From Bradysia coprophila (lineage: Eukaryota; Arthropoda; Insecta; Diptera; Sciaridae): a stretch of DNA of 64,000 nucleotides. Positions 62,101-64,000 of this stretch are shown here, one piece after another (position 1 is the stretch's first letter; every line of letters starts with the position of its first letter). The notes under the pieces were generated by a model. The model did not search any database, was not told the origin of the DNA, and saw only the letters and a list, made by a program, of their open reading frames with translations. The position numbers were made by a program, and so were the translations under genes. The stretch covers positions 3,038,001-3,102,000 of the forward strand of contig NC_050736.1 in the NCBI RefSeq assembly GCF_014529535.1, in the 5' to 3' direction.

Positions 62101-64000
62101 CAACAAAGTAAAGTGAAAAAGAAAAACAATCCTTCATTATTCCCCATCTCCCGAATTATTCGAAAATGGTTTCTGTTCTTCAAGCACTAAAATATGTATA
62201 TATAATAGCGACGGAAAAAAAAGAGAGAGGAAAGACTCACAGTGTATGCCAACATAAACCTTACCGGTAAATTGATTCCCTTGAAACAACAATACACTCA
62301 TAACTGAATTTCCCTTCAGATTCCCATCTGATATAATGTTTATAAACGAAATATGATTATCATCATCATGTACCAACCTCTGTACTTTTACATTGTATTT
62401 TTTGTCTGATATAGGTACTACTTTATCTGTATTTTCCGTGGTTGTAAAATAAAATTTTAAATTAATTTCGATTGTTGTACATTGCGCTTCATTTCATCCA
62501 TTTCCTTTATTTTTCATTTTCCGTTTAGTCGATCGAAAATAGAGAAAACGAAACATTGAAACCATTTCAGAATGGCAAAAATGCTTGGAATATTTGCATT
62601 CGGTTACTGAACGAGACACTATTACGATCATTTCCACACAATAGCAATTGTAGAGTTCACACTTTATTCCCAAAAATTACTATTTCCCCACACTCACCCA
62701 CCGTTCGCCATCCAAAGACGTTCATATTTACTACACATGTGTATAAATAGCACAATATATCTTCCTGGCGGGTTGTGAATGATTAATGATTTATGTTGCG
62801 TTTACGCTACGTCTGTTCTATAGGCTTTCCGTTTTAACCTTTCCACCCATCCATCACACTGAACCATGTTGTTTGTGTACGTTGTACACGCCACGGCTCT
62901 CGTAGAGTATAGTAATAGATCTCAAAAAAAGTGCTCGTCGATATGTACTCCCAGGGTTTTCTTAAATGTGTATGGCTCGATGCTGGAGTGTGATTTATAT
63001 GGATACATACTACGTGTAGTGTATGGAATTTCAGGACGTATTTATGAGTGAAAATCTTTTACGAGCGTACTTGAACATGAAGATGAACGAACACGGTGTG
63101 TGTAGTTCTGACTGTTTGATGTTATATGAGCCGGAAGTCGCAAATAAAGCATGTCAGTTTGACTTAACTTCTATGCGATGGCATCTGGTCGTACAAATGT
63201 GATTTATGGCTAGAACTGAGGTACTACCGCTATGACTATACGAGAACAGCCAAGCCTTTGTTTATTGTTGTCGAAACATGCAAAGTATCACTCCATTTCG
63301 AAGTTAACGATGCGACGCAGTTATCTCATTTTATGTAATCTGAAGTGGCATCACTTACACTTTACAAACTTATTAGCTTGAAATTAAAATATGTAGGTCA
63401 AGATGGGACACAAGTAAATATCGCAGCAATGTTTCACGAGTGGGTGAGACTCTTCGGTTACCTAGTTAAATTAATTTTGTGTAGCTGCTTACTTGGAAGT
63501 ATTCAAACCCAGATATACCCAGATATCCTGAATGCATTGTTTTCATTCAATATACCCACACGCTATATATGTTACTGCCACTTCACAATGCACTAACTCA
63601 TTGTTTCTGCACGTCATCCATACGTATAATATTCTTGATTACAAAGAGTAATTGTTTCATCAATGTATGTGGACGAACACAATGTATAATATTCCCTCAG
63701 CTGAACAAAAATAAATATGATTCCCTATCCAACTGCTATAGCAAGAGGAGAGCTAGTTTCATTCAAATATATAATTGTTTGATGGAAAAATAGCAATTAA
63801 AATAGGTCTCATCTGTATTATTTTTTGCTTCGTTTTTATTATCGGACAGTGTGAGTTGTGGGTGGTTGGTTGTGGTTATATAAAACTTTTGTTATATTTC
63901 TCAAATTATTGTGGTAGTAAACGTGATAAATATTGCGATAACAATATTAGAAATATGATGCGAAATTAATGGAAAATGTAATTTCATCTACTGAAATCAA
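59191..64000. other. Probable 5' intron or upstream region of the four-span gene
   Basis: The N-terminal exon(s) of the minus-strand gene must lie here or beyond the window, but none could be identified with confidence. Short frames at 59521-59766, 62137-62376 and 63345-63596 show no family features. Confidence 0.4.

Overview
The window is AT-rich arthropod nuclear DNA, most likely from a fly. Genes have several exons and mostly short introns with standard GT-AG borders. The predicted proteins read like dipteran versions of known families (epsin/liquid facets, Cht2 chitinase, a diptericin-like peptide). The heavy load of short palindromic DNA elements suggests a lower dipteran such as a midge or fungus gnat, but that is inference. 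No bacterial, plasmid or CRISPR signal was seen, and no LTR-type element was recognised.

Layout. 0-11.5 kb: a two-exon orphan secreted protein (2056-2597, +), a 10-exon alkaline phosphatase (3197-8159, +) and, converging on it, a 9-exon DCAF8-type WD40 protein (8632-11400, -). 11.5-21.1 kb: a gene-free stretch packed with inverted-repeat elements, including an inverted pair of tRNA-headed SINE-like units. 21.1-25.9 kb: epsin (+), with an apparent alternative C-terminus in its last intron. 27.5-28.7 kb: the 3' end of a LINE and a fold-back sequence. 29.9-35.3 kb: a divergent pair, Nuf2 (-) and KRI1 (+), whose shared upstream region holds two palindromic elements. 35.4-39.7 kb: gene-free, with a large palindrome. 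40.6-46.1 kb: a Cht2 chitinase (+) with a 3.7 kb intron full of repeats and a second LINE fragment. 46.75-47.14 kb: an attacin/diptericin-like antimicrobial peptide precursor (-). 47.2-53.2 kb: gene-free. 53.3-59.2 kb: the 3' exons of a CD20-like four-span membrane protein of the ENTREP/FAM189 type (-), whose 5' end lies beyond this window or in exons I could not find.

The genes do not form an operon or pathway. Housekeeping functions (DCAF8, epsin, Nuf2, KRI1) lie beside secreted or surface proteins (alkaline phosphatase, Cht2, the peptide). Exon borders were read by eye from splice sites and frame continuity, and every multi-exon model keeps frame from end to end. I saw no wholly new multi-gene system. 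The most unusual items are the orphan secreted protein, the alternative epsin tail, the inverted SINE pair, the dense hairpin elements and the dispersed repeat family shared by 1.2, 26.8, 40.4, 41.7 and 49 kb.
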